Shown here piece after piece: positions 7,417-15,641 of a DNA stretch of 44,055 nucleotides (the first letter of the stretch is position 1; the number at the start of each line of letters is the position of its first letter). The position numbers and the translations under genes are program-made. Origin of the DNA: Gammaproteobacteria bacterium (GTDB lineage Bacteria > Pseudomonadota > Gammaproteobacteria > Steroidobacterales > Steroidobacteraceae); contig DAIDHD010000080.1 of the NCBI GenBank assembly GCA_027459765.1, positions 1 through 44,055 on the forward strand, read 5' to 3'. Under the pieces are notes generated by a model. The model searched no databases. It saw only the letters and a program-made list of their open reading frames with translations, and was not told the origin of the DNA.

Positions 7417-9476
7417 GCGGGAAAGTCCCGCCGATATGGCGCGTCGGGCAAGGCTCCGGCCCGAAGTTCGCGCGCCGCCCGGTGGCCGCCGTATACCGCG
7501 TGCACGATGGCGCCGGGCGCGAGCACGTCGCCGGCTCGAAGCAGCGAGCTGATGCCCGCCGCCGCCACTTCCGCGCCGCGTTCCTCGAGGGCGCGATAGA
7601 GCGCATCGCGCGGCTCGCGCACCCCCACCACCACCAGCGATCGGCAGGGCAGCGTGCGCTCGGCGCCGGTGAATACGTCGGCGAGCGTCGCCGCTTCGCC
7701 GTCGAAGCGGGCCACGCGCACCAGTGTGTGGATGGACACGCCCGCCCGGGCGAGCGCCCGATGCACCAGGGGTTGCTCGTTGGTCATGAAAGTCCAGGCC
7801 GAGGCCGACCCCGCCGTGGTCGCATAGCTGACCTCACCGACCGTGGCGGCCAGCGCTTCGGCGATCGCTCCGCCGAGATAATAGTTGTCGAAGTCGAACA
7901 CCAGCACCGGTCCTTCGGGCACCACCCCGGCGGCGACGTCGTCCGGCGTGTAGACGCGCGCACCGGTGATTTCCTCGCCCGGGAACTCGTTGGCCGCATA
8001 GCCCAGGCGCGTCCAGCGCGCGCCCGTGGCGATCACCACGTGAGCGTGCCCGGCCGCCAGCACGTCCTGCGGGTCGAGCGCGTTGCCGGGCAGGAGCGTG
8101 ACGTTGTCGAGTTCGCGCAGGCGGCCGAGCCGCCAGTCGATCACCCGCCTCCAGGTCGCGAGGCCCGGCAGGCGACTCTCGAACCGCAACCGTCCGCCGA
8201 ACTCGGCTTGCGCCTCGGCGAGCGTCACGGCGTAGCCGCGTCGCGCCAGCGTCAGCGCGCACTCGAGGCCGGCCGGACCGCCGCCGACGATCAGCACCGC
8301 CGATTCGTCGGCCGTGCGCGCGACGTGTTCCGGATGCCAATCGCGCCGCCACTCCTCGCCGGCGGTGGGGTTCTGCGTGCACCGAACCGGCACCCCGTCG
8401 TGCCAGCTGGAGATGCAGACGTTGCAGCCGATGCATTCGCGGATCTCGTGCTCGCGGCCCTCGTCGATCTTGCGCGGCAGGAACGGGTCCGCGATGGACG
8501 GACGCGCGCCGCCGACCAGGTCGAGAACGCCGCGCCGCACCTGGGACGCCATGGCGTCCGGGGACGTGAAGCGGCCGACTCCGACCACCGGTTTGGTGGT
8601 CAACTTCTTGACGAACTCGATCACCGGTTCGTGGCTGCCCTCGGCGGTGAAGCGCGACGGCGCGCAGTCGGTCGGACTGGAGTCCATCTTCACGTCCCAC
8701 AGATCGGTCGCGTCCGACAGCAGCGCCACCACCTCGTGCGCCTCGGACTCGGCGTTGCGCCCCGGCCGTACGCGCAGTTCCTCCAGGCTGATGCGCAGCG
8801 CCACCGCGCAGCGCTCCCCCACCGCCTCCCGGGTCGCCTCCAACAGCTCGCGTACCAGCCGCACCCGATTCTCGATCGATCCGCCGTAGGCGTCGGTGCG
8901 GCGGTTGTACTCGGGCAGCAGGAACTCGTAGGGCAGATAGCCCATTCCGGCGTAGACGTAGACGATGTCGAAGCCGGCGGCGCGCGCCCGCCGCGCCGCG
9001 GCCCGCTGCCAGTCGATCAGCTCGCGGATGTCCGCGGCATCCATGCGGCGCGGCTTGAGATTGCCCATGAACCCGAGGTGCGTCGACAGCCACGGCATGC
9101 CCGACGGCGACAGAGGCGGCAGACGACTGCTCCGGTTCAGGGTGCAGGCACCGCCGTGCCACAGTTCGATGCCCGCGAGCGCGCCATGCGCGTGCACCGC
9201 CTCGGTCATGAGCGCGTGCGCGCGCACGTCGTCGTCGTCCCACAGCGAGGCGAACGGCAGCGGCGAGTCGTCCGAGCTCGGGTGTATCGACGCCGCGCCG
9301 GTGCAGACAACGCCCCAGCCGCCCTCGGCCTTGACGGCGCGGAAGCGCGCGCGCACGTGCGGCAGGGCGTTGGTCATGCCGCTGGCGTGCGGCACCTGGT
9401 AGAAGCGGTTGGGGGCGGTCACCGGTCCGATCCGTACCGGCTCGAACAGCACGTCGTATCGCGGATTGCGCGCCAT
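7413..9476 (-). CDS. Trimethylamine dehydrogenase-like FMN/4Fe-4S/FAD oxidoreductase
   Basis: A 687-residue protein collinear with trimethylamine and dimethylamine dehydrogenases: an old-yellow-enzyme barrel (residues 1-~345), a 4Fe-4S motif C348-I-G-C351-N-V-C354 plus C366, and a C-terminal dinucleotide domain (LIVGGGPAGLE near 395). Against the TMADH sequence as I recall it, the cysteine that binds FMN covalently (Cys30) is A31 here. The aromatic bowl residues Tyr60 and Trp264 align with A61 and S267; Trp355 is kept as W358. His172 is M178, while Asp267 is kept as D270. So it is a TMADH-fold enzyme, probably with non-covalent FMN and a different substrate; N-methylproline or dimethylglycine demethylases are related options. 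First gene of the operon. Confidence 0.88.
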   Translation of the reverse strand: MARNPRYDVLFEPVRIGPVTAPNRFYQVPHASGMTNALPHVRARFRAVKAEGGWGVVCTGAASIHPSSDDSPLPFASLWDDDDVRAHALMTEAVHAHGALAGIELWHGGACTLNRSSRLPPLSPSGMPWLSTHLGFMGNLKPRRMDAADIRELIDWQRAAARRARAAGFDIVYVYAGMGYLPYEFLLPEYNRRTDAYGGSIENRVRLVRELLEATREAVGERCAVALRISLEELRVRPGRNAESEAHEVVALLSDATDLWDVKMDSSPTDCAPSRFTAEGSHEPVIEFVKKLTTKPVVGVGRFTSPDAMASQVRRGVLDLVGGARPSIADPFLPRKIDEGREHEIRECIGCNVCISSWHDGVPVRCTQNPTAGEEWRRDWHPEHVARTADESAVLIVGGGPAGLECALTLARRGYAVTLAEAQAEFGGRLRFESRLPGLATWRRVIDWRLGRLRELDNVTLLPGNALDPQDVLAAGHAHVVIATGARWTRLGYAANEFPGEEITGARVYTPDDVAAGVVPEGPVLVFDFDNYYLGGAIAEALAATVGEVSYATTAGSASAWTFMTNEQPLVHRALARAGVSIHTLVRVARFDGEAATLADVFTGAERTLPCRSLVVVGVREPRDALYRALEERGAEVAAAGISSLLRAGDVLAPGAIVHAVYGGHRAARELRAGALPDAPYRRDFPA

Positions 9477-9523
9477 CCCCGGCCCTCGCGAAGGCGCCGC
9501 CGGTGGCGGCGCTCGTCAGAGCC

Positions 9524-9541
9524 TAATTGATCGATCGTACA
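9524..9541 (-). promoter_or_regulatory. Candidate operator upstream of the TMADH-like operon
   Basis: The stretch TAATTGATCGATCGTACA centres on the palindrome GATCGATC (9529-9536) about 50 bases upstream of the operon's first ATG. It is the only short AT-rich dyad in this gap and a natural place for the operon's own TetR regulator to bind. No clear -35/-10 pair stands out. Confidence 0.33.
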
Positions 9542-9549
9542 GTAGCAAC

Positions 9550-9579
9550 GAGGCCCGGCCGCGAATGCGGCCGGGCCTC
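9550..9579 (-). terminator. GC-rich hairpin after ald
   Basis: A perfect 13-bp stem (GAGGCCCGGCCGC / GCGGCCGGGCCTC) with a GAAT loop begins 28 bases past the ald stop. The following minus-strand sequence (CGTTGCTACT) has only scattered T, so termination would rest on the strong stem. Confidence 0.6.
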
Positions 9580-9607
9580 TTGCACGCAGGGTTGCCCCCG
9601 ATCCGGA

Positions 9608-10717
9608 TCAGGCCGCCTTGAAGGCGCGAAAGTCGAGCCCGAGCGCGCTCGCCACCGCGGGATGCGTCACCTGGCCGGCGTGCACGTTCAGGCCGTTGCC
9701 GAGCCCGGGATCGCGTGCCAGCGCATCGCGCCAGCCCCGGTCTGCGATCGCCTTGACGTACGGCAACGTGGCATTGGTCAGCGCGAACGTCGACGTGCGC
9801 GGCACCGCGCCCGGCATGTTGGTCACGCAGTAGTGAATCACGCCGTGGGCGGTGAAGGTCGGCTCCGCGTGGGTGGTCGGGCGGCTGGTCTCGAAGCACC
9901 CGCCCTGATCGATGGCGATGTCCACGAGCACGGCCCCCGGCTTCATGGACTCCACCATGGCGCGCGTGACCAGCTTCGGCGCCGCCGCGCCGGCGATCAG
10001 AACCGCACCGATCACGAGGTCGGCGTCGCGCACCAGTTCCTCGATGGTCTGCGCCGTGGAGTAGGCGGTCTTCAGCTGGTTGCCGAACAGCGCCGACAAT
10101 TCGCGCAGGCGCTTCACCGAGCGGTCCACCACGGTGACGTCGGCGCGCAGCCCGACCGCCATCTCCGCCGCGTGCGTCCCGGATACCCCGCCGCCGAGGA
10201 TCACCACCTTGGCGGGAGCGACGCCCGGCACGCCGCCGAGGAGCACGCCGAAGCCGCCGTTGGCCTTCTGCAGACAGCTGGCGCCGACCTGCACCGACAT
10301 GCGTCCCGCGACCTCGCTCATCGGCGTGAGCAGCGGCAGCGAACCGTCGACGGCGGTCACGGTTTCATAGGCGATCGCGGTGGCGCCAGAGGCCATCAGC
10401 GCCTGGGTCTGGTCGCGATCCGCCGCGAGGTGCAGATAGGTGAACAGGACCTGATCCGGCTTCAGGCGCGCGCACTCCACGAGCTGCGGCTCCTTGACCT
10501 TCACGATCAGTTCCGAGTCGGCGAACACGGCCTCGGCCGTGGTGGCGATCTGCGCGCCCGCGGCCCGGTAGGCGGCGTCGTCGAAGCCGATGCCGGCGCC
10601 GGCGCCGGTCTCGACCAGCACCCGATGCCCCGCGGCGGTGAGTTCGCGCACTCCGGCGGGCACGAGCCCGACGCGATACTCGTGAACCTTGATTTCCTTC
10701 GGTACTCCGATCTTCAT
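9608..10717 (-). CDS. ald: Alanine dehydrogenase
   Basis: A 369-residue NAD-dependent alanine dehydrogenase, which interconverts L-alanine and pyruvate plus ammonia. It opens with MKIGVPKEIKVHEYRVGL, the family signature. Substrate-binding Lys (IVKVKEP) and catalytic His (FTYLHLAAD) are present, as is the nucleotide fold KVVILGGGVSGTHAAEMA. I place the start at ATG 10717, with GGGAG about 8 bases upstream; the upstream ATG at 10762 would add 15 residues unlike the family. The divergent Lrp-type gene across a 205-base gap is the usual arrangement of ald with its own regulator, so alanine-responsive control is likely. Full length. Confidence 0.95.
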   Translation of the reverse strand: MKIGVPKEIKVHEYRVGLVPAGVRELTAAGHRVLVETGAGAGIGFDDAAYRAAGAQIATTAEAVFADSELIVKVKEPQLVECARLKPDQVLFTYLHLAADRDQTQALMASGATAIAYETVTAVDGSLPLLTPMSEVAGRMSVQVGASCLQKANGGFGVLLGGVPGVAPAKVVILGGGVSGTHAAEMAVGLRADVTVVDRSVKRLRELSALFGNQLKTAYSTAQTIEELVRDADLVIGAVLIAGAAAPKLVTRAMVESMKPGAVLVDIAIDQGGCFETSRPTTHAEPTFTAHGVIHYCVTNMPGAVPRTSTFALTNATLPYVKAIADRGWRDALARDPGLGNGLNVHAGQVTHPAVASALGLDFRAFKAA

Positions 10718-10922
10718 GGCCAACTCCCGATGGCTGTCAGTGAAGGCGCCAAGGCTACTCAAGGGCTTGCGCTGGAAAATTGCAAAGCGCGCGTGATTTG
10801 CGTCTCAGCACGACACAAAATGCTGTATTTATTGAAAATGGCGCAATAAAATTGCGCGCAAGGCGCCGATTCACGACGACCACCGGCGCCGCGGTTCCGT
10901 TCACGGAGGCTTGGGTGCGCAG
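10718..10922. promoter_or_regulatory. Divergent ald / lrp control region
   Basis: An AT-rich island (10770-10857) lies in this gap. It holds a perfect 7-bp inverted repeat GCGCAAT-AAA-ATTGCGC at 10841-10857 and a second dyad, GCGCT-N12-AGCGC, at 10769-10790. Two spaced AT-rich dyads are what an Lrp/AsnC octamer would bind, and the gap must carry both promoters. Confidence 0.5.
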
Positions 10923-11387
10923 GTGGTGAAACTCGATCGCTACGACCGGGCCATCGTGCGCACCCTGCAGCAGAACGGCCGCATCACCAACAGCGAACTC
11001 GCGCAACAGGTGAGCCTGTCGGAGTCCGCCTGTCTGCGGCGGGTGCGCGCCCTCGAGGAGTGCGGCTTCATCGAGGGCTACACCGCGCTGATCAATCAGC
11101 AACGTGCCGGCTGTCCGGTGAGCGTGTTCGTCACCATCACGCTCGAACGCCAGGAGCAGGCCTTCCTCATGGAATTCGAGCAGGCGGTTCGCCAGGTTCC
11201 GGAGGTGATGGAGTGCTACCTGATGTCGGGCGAATACGACTACCTGCTGCGGGTGGTGCTCGCCGATACCGCCGATTTCGAGCGCCTGCACAGCCAGCAC
11301 CTGACGCGCCTGCCGCACGTGGCGCGCGTGCAGTCGCGTTTCGCGCTGCGCACGGTGCAGAAGGCGCGCGAGGTGCCGGTTCGCTAG
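10923..11387 (+). CDS. Lrp/AsnC family transcriptional regulator
   Basis: A protein of about 154 residues with the N-terminal helix-turn-helix (LDRYDRAIVRTLQQNGRI, then ELAQQVSLSESACLRRVRAL) and a C-terminal RAM/ACT ligand domain (VMECYLMSGEYDYLLRVVL). It is divergent from ald and most likely controls it in response to alanine, as AldR does in other bacteria. Start choice: GGAGG at 10905-10909 is only one base from TTG 10911 and 13 bases from GTG 10923, so I prefer GTG 10923; GTG 10926 is equally possible. The effect on the protein is a few residues. I leave the symbol blank because aldR and bkdR types cannot be told apart here. Confidence 0.92.
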   Translation: MVKLDRYDRAIVRTLQQNGRITNSELAQQVSLSESACLRRVRALEECGFIEGYTALINQQRAGCPVSVFVTITLERQEQAFLMEFEQAVRQVPEVMECYLMSGEYDYLLRVVLADTADFERLHSQHLTRLPHVARVQSRFALRTVQKAREVPVR

Positions 11388-11426
11388 GAGCCTGTCCGCG
11401 GCGGCGCGGGGACGGCGGTCCGCCGT

Positions 11427-12017
11427 TCAGCCGCGCGGCTTGAGCACGAGCGTGAAGTTGACCCGCACCGCGTTGCCGACCCAGTCCGTGTTCTTCCAGT
11501 CGCCCTGGCCGACGCCGAAGTCCAGGCGATTGAGAGTGGCCGCGCCCTTGAGCGTGGCGCCCGTGCCTGCGGGCGTGAACGTGAACTGGATCGGCACGTC
11601 GCGCGTAACGCCGCGCAGCGTGAGCGTACCCGTGGCGGCGTAGCCGGTCGCGGTCTTCTGAATGCTGCGGGTCACGTAGTGCGCGCTGCCATAGTGCGCC
11701 ACGTCGAACAGGTCCGATCCGCGCAGGGTGTCGTCGCGTTCCTTGTCCTGGGTGTCCACGGATTTCAGGTCGATCTGCACGTCGATGCGCGCCGCGCCGA
11801 GCGCCTGCGGCGACAAGTCGACGGTGGCAGTGAATTTCGGGAACACGCCCTTGAACTCCGCACCGGCCTGCACGCCCGTGAAATCGAGGCGGCTCTGCGC
11901 GGCGTCGGCGGCGTAGGCGCCGTCCGAGGCCGCCTGCGACGGACTCGCCACGAACGATGCCAGCGCCAGCACCAGCGGCAGTCCGGCGGCGCGATGGGCA
12001 TTCGACCAATTCGTCAT
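11427..12017 (-). CDS. yceI: YceI family periplasmic protein
   Basis: A 196-residue secreted protein. A signal peptide (hydrophobic LPLVLALASFVA, cleavage near SQA-AS) is followed by one YceI/lipocalin-like barrel: RLDFTGVQAGAEFKGVFPKF at the start, LRGVTRDVPIQF in the middle and LDFGVGQGDWKNTDWVG near the end. YceI barrels bind long isoprenoids or amphiphiles. It overlaps the cytochrome b561 gene by four bases (ATGA), the classic yceJ-yceI pairing, with GGAGG about 8 bases before the ATG. Acid or oxidative stress and polyisoprenoid roles are known for relatives; none is proven here. Confidence 0.93.
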   Translation of the reverse strand: MTNWSNAHRAAGLPLVLALASFVASPSQAASDGAYAADAAQSRLDFTGVQAGAEFKGVFPKFTATVDLSPQALGAARIDVQIDLKSVDTQDKERDDTLRGSDLFDVAHYGSAHYVTRSIQKTATGYAATGTLTLRGVTRDVPIQFTFTPAGTGATLKGAATLNRLDFGVGQGDWKNTDWVGNAVRVNFTLVLKPRG

Positions 12018-12580
12018 GTGGATCCTCCCTTCGACGATCCCCGCGGCAGCATGCGCGCAAGCACGTCGTCCTTGTCCCAGAAGTGGTGTTTGAGCGCGGC
12101 CAGGACGTGCAGGACCGCGATCACCAGCAACGCAACGCTCAGGTCGTCGTGCACGTCGCGCAACAACTCGAAAGCGCGTTCGTTCTTGGCGATCAGATTG
12201 GGCCAGGTGAACAGCCCGAACCAGCTCACCGAGTAGGCCTTGGCCGACGACATCAACCAGCCGGTCAGCGGCATCGCGAACAGCAGCACGTAGAACGCGA
12301 GGTGCGTGCCGCGCGCGAGCAGACGTTCGGCGGCGTTCATGCGCGCGGGCAGCTCCGGCGCGGCGTGCGTCGCCCGCCACAGCAGGCGCACGAGCGCCAG
12401 CATCAGCACCGTCATGCCGAAACTCTTGTGGCGCGCGAGCAGCGCGAGCTTGCGCACGCCGAGCGGCAGGTCGTCGGCAAGGTACGCGAGCGTGAACTGC
12501 ACCACGATCAGTGCGGCGATGACCCAGTGCAGCAGTTGTGCGACCGCGCCGTAGCGGGCGGGGCGAACGGGATTTGGCAT
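12014..12580 (-). CDS. yceJ: Cytochrome b561 family protein
   Basis: A 188-residue four-helix di-heme b-type cytochrome of the inner membrane. Candidate heme ligands are H18 (LLHWV), H51 (RHKSFG) and histidines in the last helix (VLHVLAALKHHF). The family moves electrons across the membrane from quinol; E. coli CybB acts as a superoxide:quinone oxidoreductase. It is first in a two-gene operon with yceI, to which it is translationally coupled. The divergent neighbour across 50 bases is another YceI-like protein, so the whole locus revolves around this pairing. Confidence 0.92.
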   Translation of the reverse strand: MPNPVRPARYGAVAQLLHWVIAALIVVQFTLAYLADDLPLGVRKLALLARHKSFGMTVLMLALVRLLWRATHAAPELPARMNAAERLLARGTHLAFYVLLFAMPLTGWLMSSAKAYSVSWFGLFTWPNLIAKNERAFELLRDVHDDLSVALLVIAVLHVLAALKHHFWDKDDVLARMLPRGSSKGGST

Positions 12581-12630
12581 CGTAGGGATTCCGCGAGCAG
12601 ACTGCGACGAATCGGAATTCTAATTCAAAT

Positions 12631-13329
12631 GTGGGGGCAGGGTTGCGCGCATCGACGCTCGCCACGATCACGTGTCTGGTCGCAATCTCCGGCTGCGGTG
12701 CGCCGCCGGCCGAGCGCCCATCGGCGGCGGCCGGGCAACCGCGCGTCGAACGTTCCGCGCCCGCCGGTCGGGCAATCGACCCGAACCAGTCGGAACTGCG
12801 GCTGCTGGTCTATCGAGCCGGCCCGCTGGCCGCACTCGGCCACAACCACGTCATCGTCAACCGGACGCTCACGGGCTCCGTGCGCGTCGCGCCGGACGGT
12901 CGTAGCGCCGCCTTCGAGATGACCATTCCCGCCGACGGCTTCGACGTCGATCCGTCGCGTGCGCGCGCCGAGGAGGGAGCGGATTTTCCTGGTGAGATCG
13001 ACGCCGACGCGCGCGCCGGCACGTTGCGAAACATGCTCGGCCCCGCGTTGCTGGACGCGCAGCACCACCCGGCCATCCGGCTCGATGGCGAGGCGGTCGT
13101 CGGCGCCGACGACCGCGGCCGCGCCCTCGTGCACGCGCGCCTCGCCGGCCACGACGCCACCTTCACCGCACCCTTCGAATTGCTGCGCGGGTCGGGACCG
13201 CTGCGCGTGCGCGGCGCGCTGAGCCTGCGTCAGTCGGCGCTGGGGCTCACGCCCTTCAGCGCGCTGCTCGGCGCGCTCGCCGTGCGCGACGACTTCACCG
13301 CGAAGTTCGACCTGTCCATTGCGCAGTGA
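12631..13329 (+). CDS. YceI-like lipoprotein
   Basis: A 232-residue predicted lipoprotein. The lipobox LVAISGC lies about 22 residues in, followed by an Ala/Pro-rich linker and a YceI-like barrel (SELRLLVYRAGPLAALGHNH at the start; LRQSALGLTPFSALLGAL near the end). Unlike the yceI gene beside it, this copy would be tethered to a membrane. The GTG start at 12631 is the longest reading; TTG at 12643 also keeps the signal peptide. It is divergent from cytochrome b561/yceI across 50 bases containing TAATTCAAAT, so both units may share control. Function beyond ligand binding is unknown. Confidence 0.85.
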   Translation: MGAGLRASTLATITCLVAISGCGAPPAERPSAAAGQPRVERSAPAGRAIDPNQSELRLLVYRAGPLAALGHNHVIVNRTLTGSVRVAPDGRSAAFEMTIPADGFDVDPSRARAEEGADFPGEIDADARAGTLRNMLGPALLDAQHHPAIRLDGEAVVGADDRGRALVHARLAGHDATFTAPFELLRGSGPLRVRGALSLRQSALGLTPFSALLGALAVRDDFTAKFDLSIAQ

Positions 13330-13343
13330 CCTCGGGCACGGGC

Positions 13344-14057
13344 CTATGCGGCCGCGACCAGCAGCAGGCCCGTACCTTCCGGTGAGCGCAACAGTGCAAC
13401 CGCGCGCCCGCCGTCTGCAGCGGGCGGCCGCGCGGGCGTAACGTCCAGCGCCGCCAGGCGCGCGAGCGTGCCGGCGACGTCGTCGCACTCGAACACGAGC
13501 ATCGCGCCGCCCAGCCGCGCCGGTTCGTACAGCCCGACGTCGACGGTGTCGCTCGTGCAGGCCACGTGCGGCAGCGGCTCATCCGGCTCGTCCATGCCGA
13601 CGAATCCGAGCCCTTCGAAGTAGCGCTTGCCTGCGTCGAGGTCCGGGCAGGGCAGCGCGATCTCCTGGAAATATCCGCACGCCGACGTGTCGGTCGCGCG
13701 CCGCTCGCCGGGCGAGAAGGTGCGCGCCTCCAGCATGCGCAGCCGGTGTCCGCCGGGCCCGGTCCAGGCCAGTTCGTTGAACACGTCGTCGCCGAGCCTG
13801 CGGATTTCGAAGCGGATGCCGAGCGCGACCAGATCGTCGGCCGCCTTGAGGAGGCCTGGCTTCACGAAAGTGAGCGCCGGCGGCAGGTCCGCAACGCCGT
13901 GCAGCCCGACGTGCAGGCGCCCGTCCGTCACCACCGCGTAGGGATGCGGCCAGACGTCTCCGGTCGCAACGCCGGTGAATCCGAGCTTCTCGTAAAAGGC
14001 CAGCGACGCGCGGATGTCCGCCGTCGGCAGCGAGTACTCCAGGAAGCGTCCGAGCAC
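13344..14057 (-). CDS. VOC family protein with two glyoxalase-like domains
   Basis: A 237-residue protein made of two tandem vicinal-oxygen-chelate modules, each beginning with the family beta strand and Phe-Tyr pattern (FLEYSLPTADIRASLAFYEK; then FQEIALPCPDLDAGKRYFEG). The metal-ligand pattern of true glyoxalase I (His/Glu/His/Glu) is not complete in either half, so it may be a binding protein or an enzyme of another subfamily. The GTG start at 14057 lies 10 bases after the aldehyde dehydrogenase stop with only a weak ribosome site, so it probably depends on read-through translation. It may act on an aldehyde-derived substrate; that is context only. Confidence 0.85.
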   Translation of the reverse strand: MLGRFLEYSLPTADIRASLAFYEKLGFTGVATGDVWPHPYAVVTDGRLHVGLHGVADLPPALTFVKPGLLKAADDLVALGIRFEIRRLGDDVFNELAWTGPGGHRLRMLEARTFSPGERRATDTSACGYFQEIALPCPDLDAGKRYFEGLGFVGMDEPDEPLPHVACTSDTVDVGLYEPARLGGAMLVFECDDVAGTLARLAALDVTPARPPAADGGRAVALLRSPEGTGLLLVAAA

Positions 14058-14067
14058 CGGCGCCGGC

Positions 14068-15522
14068 TCAGCTCACGGCGCCGACGCAGACGTACTTCAT
14101 TTCGGTGTAGTCGAGGATCCCGTACCGGGAGCCTTCGCGGCCCATGCCGGATTCCTTCACGCCGCCGAAGGGCGCGACCTCGGTGGAAATGATGCCGGTG
14201 TTGAGGCCGACGATGCCGTACTCCAGCGCCTCCGACACCCTCCAGCTGCGGGCCAGGTCGCGCGTGTAGAAGTACGCCGCGAGGCCGAATTCGGTGTCAT
14301 TGGCCATCGCAACCGCCTCGGCCTCGGTGCGGAACTCGAACAGCGGCGCCACCGGGCCGAAGGTCTCCTCGCGGGCCACCAGCATCTCGCGCGTCACGCC
14401 CGTGAGGATGGTGGGCTCGAAGAACGTGTGTCCGAGCGCGTGACGGCGGCCGCCGAGGGTCACCTGAGCGCCCTTGGCCACCGCATCCGCGATGTGTTCC
14501 TCGACCTTGGCCACGGCCTGCGCGTCGATCAGCGGACCCTGATCGGTGGGGCCCTTGAGGCCGTCGCCCACGCGCAGCCGACCGACCGCGGCGGCGAGCC
14601 GCGCGGCGAATTCCCGGTACACGCCGGATTGCACCAGCAACCGGTTCGCGCACACGCAGGTTTGCCCGGTGTTGCGATACTTGCTCGCGATGGCGCCCTG
14701 CACGGCCGCGTCCAGGTCCGCGTCGTCGAAGACGATGAATGGAGCATTGCCGCCGAGTTCGAGCGAGAGCTTCTTGATGCTTCCGGCGCACTGCGCCATC
14801 AGCTTCTTGCCGACCTCCGTCGATCCGGTGAAGGTGAGCTTGCGGACCGCCGGATTCGCCGTCATCTCCGCACCGATCTCGGTGGCCGAACCGGTGATCA
14901 CGTTGAACACGCCGGCCGGCACGCCGGCGCGGTGCGCGAGTTCGGCCAGCGCGAGCGCGGAGTACGGCGTCTGCGTCGCCGGCTTGCAAACCATGGTGCA
15001 GCCGGCCGCCAGCGCCGGCCCGGCCTTGCGGGTAATCATCGCCGCCGGGAAATTCCACGGCGTGATCGCCGCGACCACGCCGACCGGCTGACGCAACACC
15101 AGGATGCGCTTGTCCGGCTGATGCCCGGGGATCACGTCGCCGTAGAGGCGCTTCGCCTCTTCGGCGAACCACTCGATGAACGACGCCGCGTAGGCGATCT
15201 CCGCGCGTGATTCGGCCAGCGGCTTGCCCTGTTCGGCCGTCATCAGCACCGCGAGGTCTTCCTGGTGCTCGAGCATCAGCTCGAACCAGCGGCGCAGCAC
15301 CCCGGCCCGGTCCTTGGCGGTGCGCGCCGCCCAGGCGGGAAACGCCGCCGCGGCGGCGGCGATGGCACGACGGGTCTCCGCAGTCCCCATGGCGGGGATC
15401 GTGCCGAGCGTCTCGCCGGTGGCCGGATTGCGGACGGCGCGCGTCGCGCCGCCGTCGGCGGACGTCCACTCGCCGCCCACGTAGGCCTGTTCGCGATGCA
15501 GACGGGAATCGTTCAGTAGCAT
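14068..15522 (-). CDS. gabD: NAD(P)-dependent succinate-semialdehyde dehydrogenase type
   Basis: A 484-residue aldehyde dehydrogenase. The catalytic Cys is C289 (NTGQTCVCANR) and the general base E255 (LELGGNAPF); the cofactor motif FTGSTEVGK is intact. The pattern CVCANR, with a second cysteine two residues after the nucleophile, and the 484-residue length match GabD/succinate- or glutarate-semialdehyde dehydrogenases, which feed GABA or lysine carbon into the TCA cycle. ATG 15522 has GGAGG about 10 bases upstream; the 68 extra upstream codons look non-coding. The gene is followed 10 bases later by the VOC gene. No GABA transaminase is present, so the exact aldehyde is uncertain. Confidence 0.9.
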   Translation of the reverse strand: MLLNDSRLHREQAYVGGEWTSADGGATRAVRNPATGETLGTIPAMGTAETRRAIAAAAAAFPAWAARTAKDRAGVLRRWFELMLEHQEDLAVLMTAEQGKPLAESRAEIAYAASFIEWFAEEAKRLYGDVIPGHQPDKRILVLRQPVGVVAAITPWNFPAAMITRKAGPALAAGCTMVCKPATQTPYSALALAELAHRAGVPAGVFNVITGSATEIGAEMTANPAVRKLTFTGSTEVGKKLMAQCAGSIKKLSLELGGNAPFIVFDDADLDAAVQGAIASKYRNTGQTCVCANRLLVQSGVYREFAARLAAAVGRLRVGDGLKGPTDQGPLIDAQAVAKVEEHIADAVAKGAQVTLGGRRHALGHTFFEPTILTGVTREMLVAREETFGPVAPLFEFRTEAEAVAMANDTEFGLAAYFYTRDLARSWRVSEALEYGIVGLNTGIISTEVAPFGGVKESGMGREGSRYGILDYTEMKYVCVGAVS

Positions 15523-15585
15523 GATGGTAGCCTCCGCGAGCGCGACGGCAGGATAGCCGGTTAGTTCGCGCCCGCTCAAGCGAGT

Positions 15586-15618
15586 GTCGTGCCGCCGAGC
15601 GACGCTGCCTGGCACGAC
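15586..15618. promoter_or_regulatory. Inverted repeat in the gabD / SRPBCC divergent gap
   Basis: GTCGTGCC (15586-15593) and GGCACGAC (15611-15618) are perfect 8-bp arms separated by 17 bases, in the 119-base divergent gap. It may be an operator or a hairpin in the leader of the downstream gene, whose ATG is 23 bases away. Confidence 0.4.
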
Positions 15619-15641
15619 GTGTCGAGGATTCACGCCCGCCG

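Noticed and set aside
7482..9530. 682-codon plus-strand frame opposite the TMADH-like gene
   Set aside because: It is an antisense shadow of a GC-rich gene; composition is dominated by Arg/His/Gly with no domain, while the minus strand has intact cofactor motifs.
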